From positions 5,833-23,379 of the forward strand of contig NW_001915104.1 in the NCBI RefSeq assembly GCF_000208925.1: a stretch of DNA of 17,547 nt, given 5' to 3'. The notes under the pieces were generated by a model. The model saw only the letters and a list, made by a program, of their open reading frames with translations, made no database searches and was not told where the DNA came from. Origin of the DNA: Entamoeba histolytica HM-1:IMSS (lineage: Eukaryota; Evosea; Mastigamoebida; Endamoebidae). This document shows, one piece after another, positions 16,451 through 17,547 of the stretch. The translations under genes were made by a program, and so were the position numbers. The first letter of the stretch is position 1. Every line of letters begins with the position of its first letter.

Positions 16451-16942
16451 CAATTTTTGTTCAATAACATGAAAATACAGCAACAAAAGAAACAAATAAA
16501 ATAAAAAGAATAAAAATATATAAAAGAATAAAAAGAAAGTATAATAAAGAATATGAAAATAATAAAACACAAAGAAATAATAAAAGAAGAAAAGAGAGAA
16601 TAAATAAAAAGTGTATTTTTAATGTAAAAATTAGAAATATTCAATAAAAGTGTCTAATTTAATGATGTAAAACAATTAACATTGTTTTATTGTTGAAAAT
16701 ATTTTACTCTTTTTTATGTTTATTATTTATATGTATAATTTCAACATGATGTTTATTATATATTCAATCATATGTGTTATGTTATTATAACATATAATAA
16801 GTGATAAAATATAAATGAAAATGATATGAATATATGATATAGATTGAATATAAAAACAAAAGAATAATAAGAAGAAATGATAAATAAAACGAGAAATGAT
16901 AATCAATGATATAATAATAAAATCAAAGTATAAAATAAATTT
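16451..16942 (-). repeat. Right copy of the inverted repeat
   Basis: The minus strand matches the left-end sequence 1-612. The best part is 16743-16842, identical over 100 nt to 97-196 on the left, with the palindrome at 16778-16794. Its plus strand is purine-rich, with long A, AAT and AGAA stretches, as expected for inversion of a pyrimidine-rich element. TTGAACAAAAATTG (minus strand, 16451-16464) may mark the inner end. The left copy begins at base 1, so outward matching stops at about 16942 only because of the window edge. Confidence 0.75.
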
Positions 16943-17547
16943 AAAATCAATATAAATCAAAAGAGAATAAATATAAAATGAAAATAGATATAAATGATAA
17001 TAATATAAAAGATGAATAAACAAATAAACAAATATATCTAAATATAAAAGAATAACAATAAGAAAATCTAAATAATATAAACATAAAAATAATAAAATAA
17101 TAAAACAAGAATAATATAATAATATATAGATAATAAGAATAACACAATGATATAAATAATATAAACAGAGAAATAAATATATAAAAATACGATAGATAAA
17201 AATACGATAGATAAAAGAATATAAATAATAAAAATAAATATGATTCATCAAATAATCTATTTCATTAATATTTCATACAAAATGAATACAATTGATCATA
17301 AAATATAAACATAAATATTTATATATTCTGTATTTATCATATTTTTTATTTTTATTATTTTATGAGCAAAATATAATAAATGGAAAATTCTATTGATGCA
17401 AATTATTATACATCTGTCTTCATTTTTGTAAAATAATTAGATGCATTCTTTCTTTGCTTATTTTCGTGCATTTCAGTGTTTATCCCTTTTTAGTGTGAAT
17501 ATATCTTCCATTGAAGTGTCTTTCTTCTCAATATGGTTTATAATATC
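16943..17547 (-). repeat. Outward continuation of the right repeat element and flank
   Basis: Purine-rich, low-complexity composition like the inverted repeat continues to about 17250 and then gives way to mixed AT-rich sequence to the window end. The minus-strand open frame 16727-17251 (174 aa) spans the repeat core and encodes nearly only Ile, Tyr, Leu, Phe and Ser, so I treat it as compositional. TTGCATC on the minus strand (17395-17401) recalls the heptamer repeated at 1112-1207. No gene is supported. Confidence 0.5.
17181..17210. repeat. 15-nt tandem repeat, two units
   Basis: ATAAAAATACGATAG occurs twice in direct succession, followed by a partial third unit (ATAAAA). Confidence 0.85.

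Noticed and set aside
16727..17251. 174-aa minus-strand frame resembling a multi-pass membrane protein
   Set aside because: It is made of Ile, Tyr, Leu, Phe and Ser across the inverted repeat. Hydrophobicity follows from base composition, and the left copy has no matching full-length frame.
613..17547. CRISPR array, tRNA or rRNA genes
   Set aside because: There are no regularly spaced direct repeats, no cloverleaf-like GC-richer segments and no rRNA-like sequence, and the genome is eukaryotic in type.

Overview
The window looks like nuclear DNA of an Entamoeba species (E. histolytica / E. dispar group). The grounds are extreme A+T richness, closely packed genes that are almost all without introns, one 71-nt intron with the Entamoeba-type GTTTGT...TAG borders, and core-promoter elements of the Entamoeba type: an exact AATGAACT GAAC box and an AAAAATTCA-like initiator just before a start codon. 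The species cannot be fixed from the sequence alone.

Layout. Both ends are non-coding, low-complexity, T-rich or A-rich repeat. The left end (1 to about 612) and the right end (about 16451 to 16942, its family continuing outward) are inverted copies of one element and share an exactly identical 100-nt core. Further degenerate repeat and simple sequence fill 613-2073. Genes occupy 2074-14965, followed by about 1.5 kb of gene-free AT-rich DNA (14966-16450).

Genes in order: (1) minus strand, a 1362-aa RalGAP-beta/tuberin-like protein with a C-terminal Rap/Ran-GAP domain whose catalytic asparagine appears to be lost; (2) plus strand, a 497-aa RasGAP-domain protein, divergent from gene 1 across 114 bp; (3) plus, a 666-aa leucine-rich-repeat protein of the AMN1/FBXL/Rad7 type; (4) plus, a protein kinase of about 776 aa with an unusual N-terminal half; (5) minus, a 190-aa SDE2 homologue (ubiquitin-fold splicing and genome-stability factor) with its GG-KGG processing site intact; (6) plus, a newly assembled two-exon gene for a 200-aa single-pass membrane protein with a serine-rich tail; (7) plus, a 170-aa basic coiled-coil protein resembling the FYV7/TAP26 rRNA-processing family.

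These genes do not form an operon or one obvious pathway. The clearest functional pairing is the head-to-head placement of two regulators of small GTPases (genes 1 and 2), probably under a shared promoter region. Genes 5 and 7 are both nuclear RNA-processing factors. I did not find a clearly new multi-gene system. The most notable points are the pseudo-GAP, the spliced membrane gene that a single-frame search misses, the kinase start that lies inside its own promoter, and the inverted repeats framing the island.
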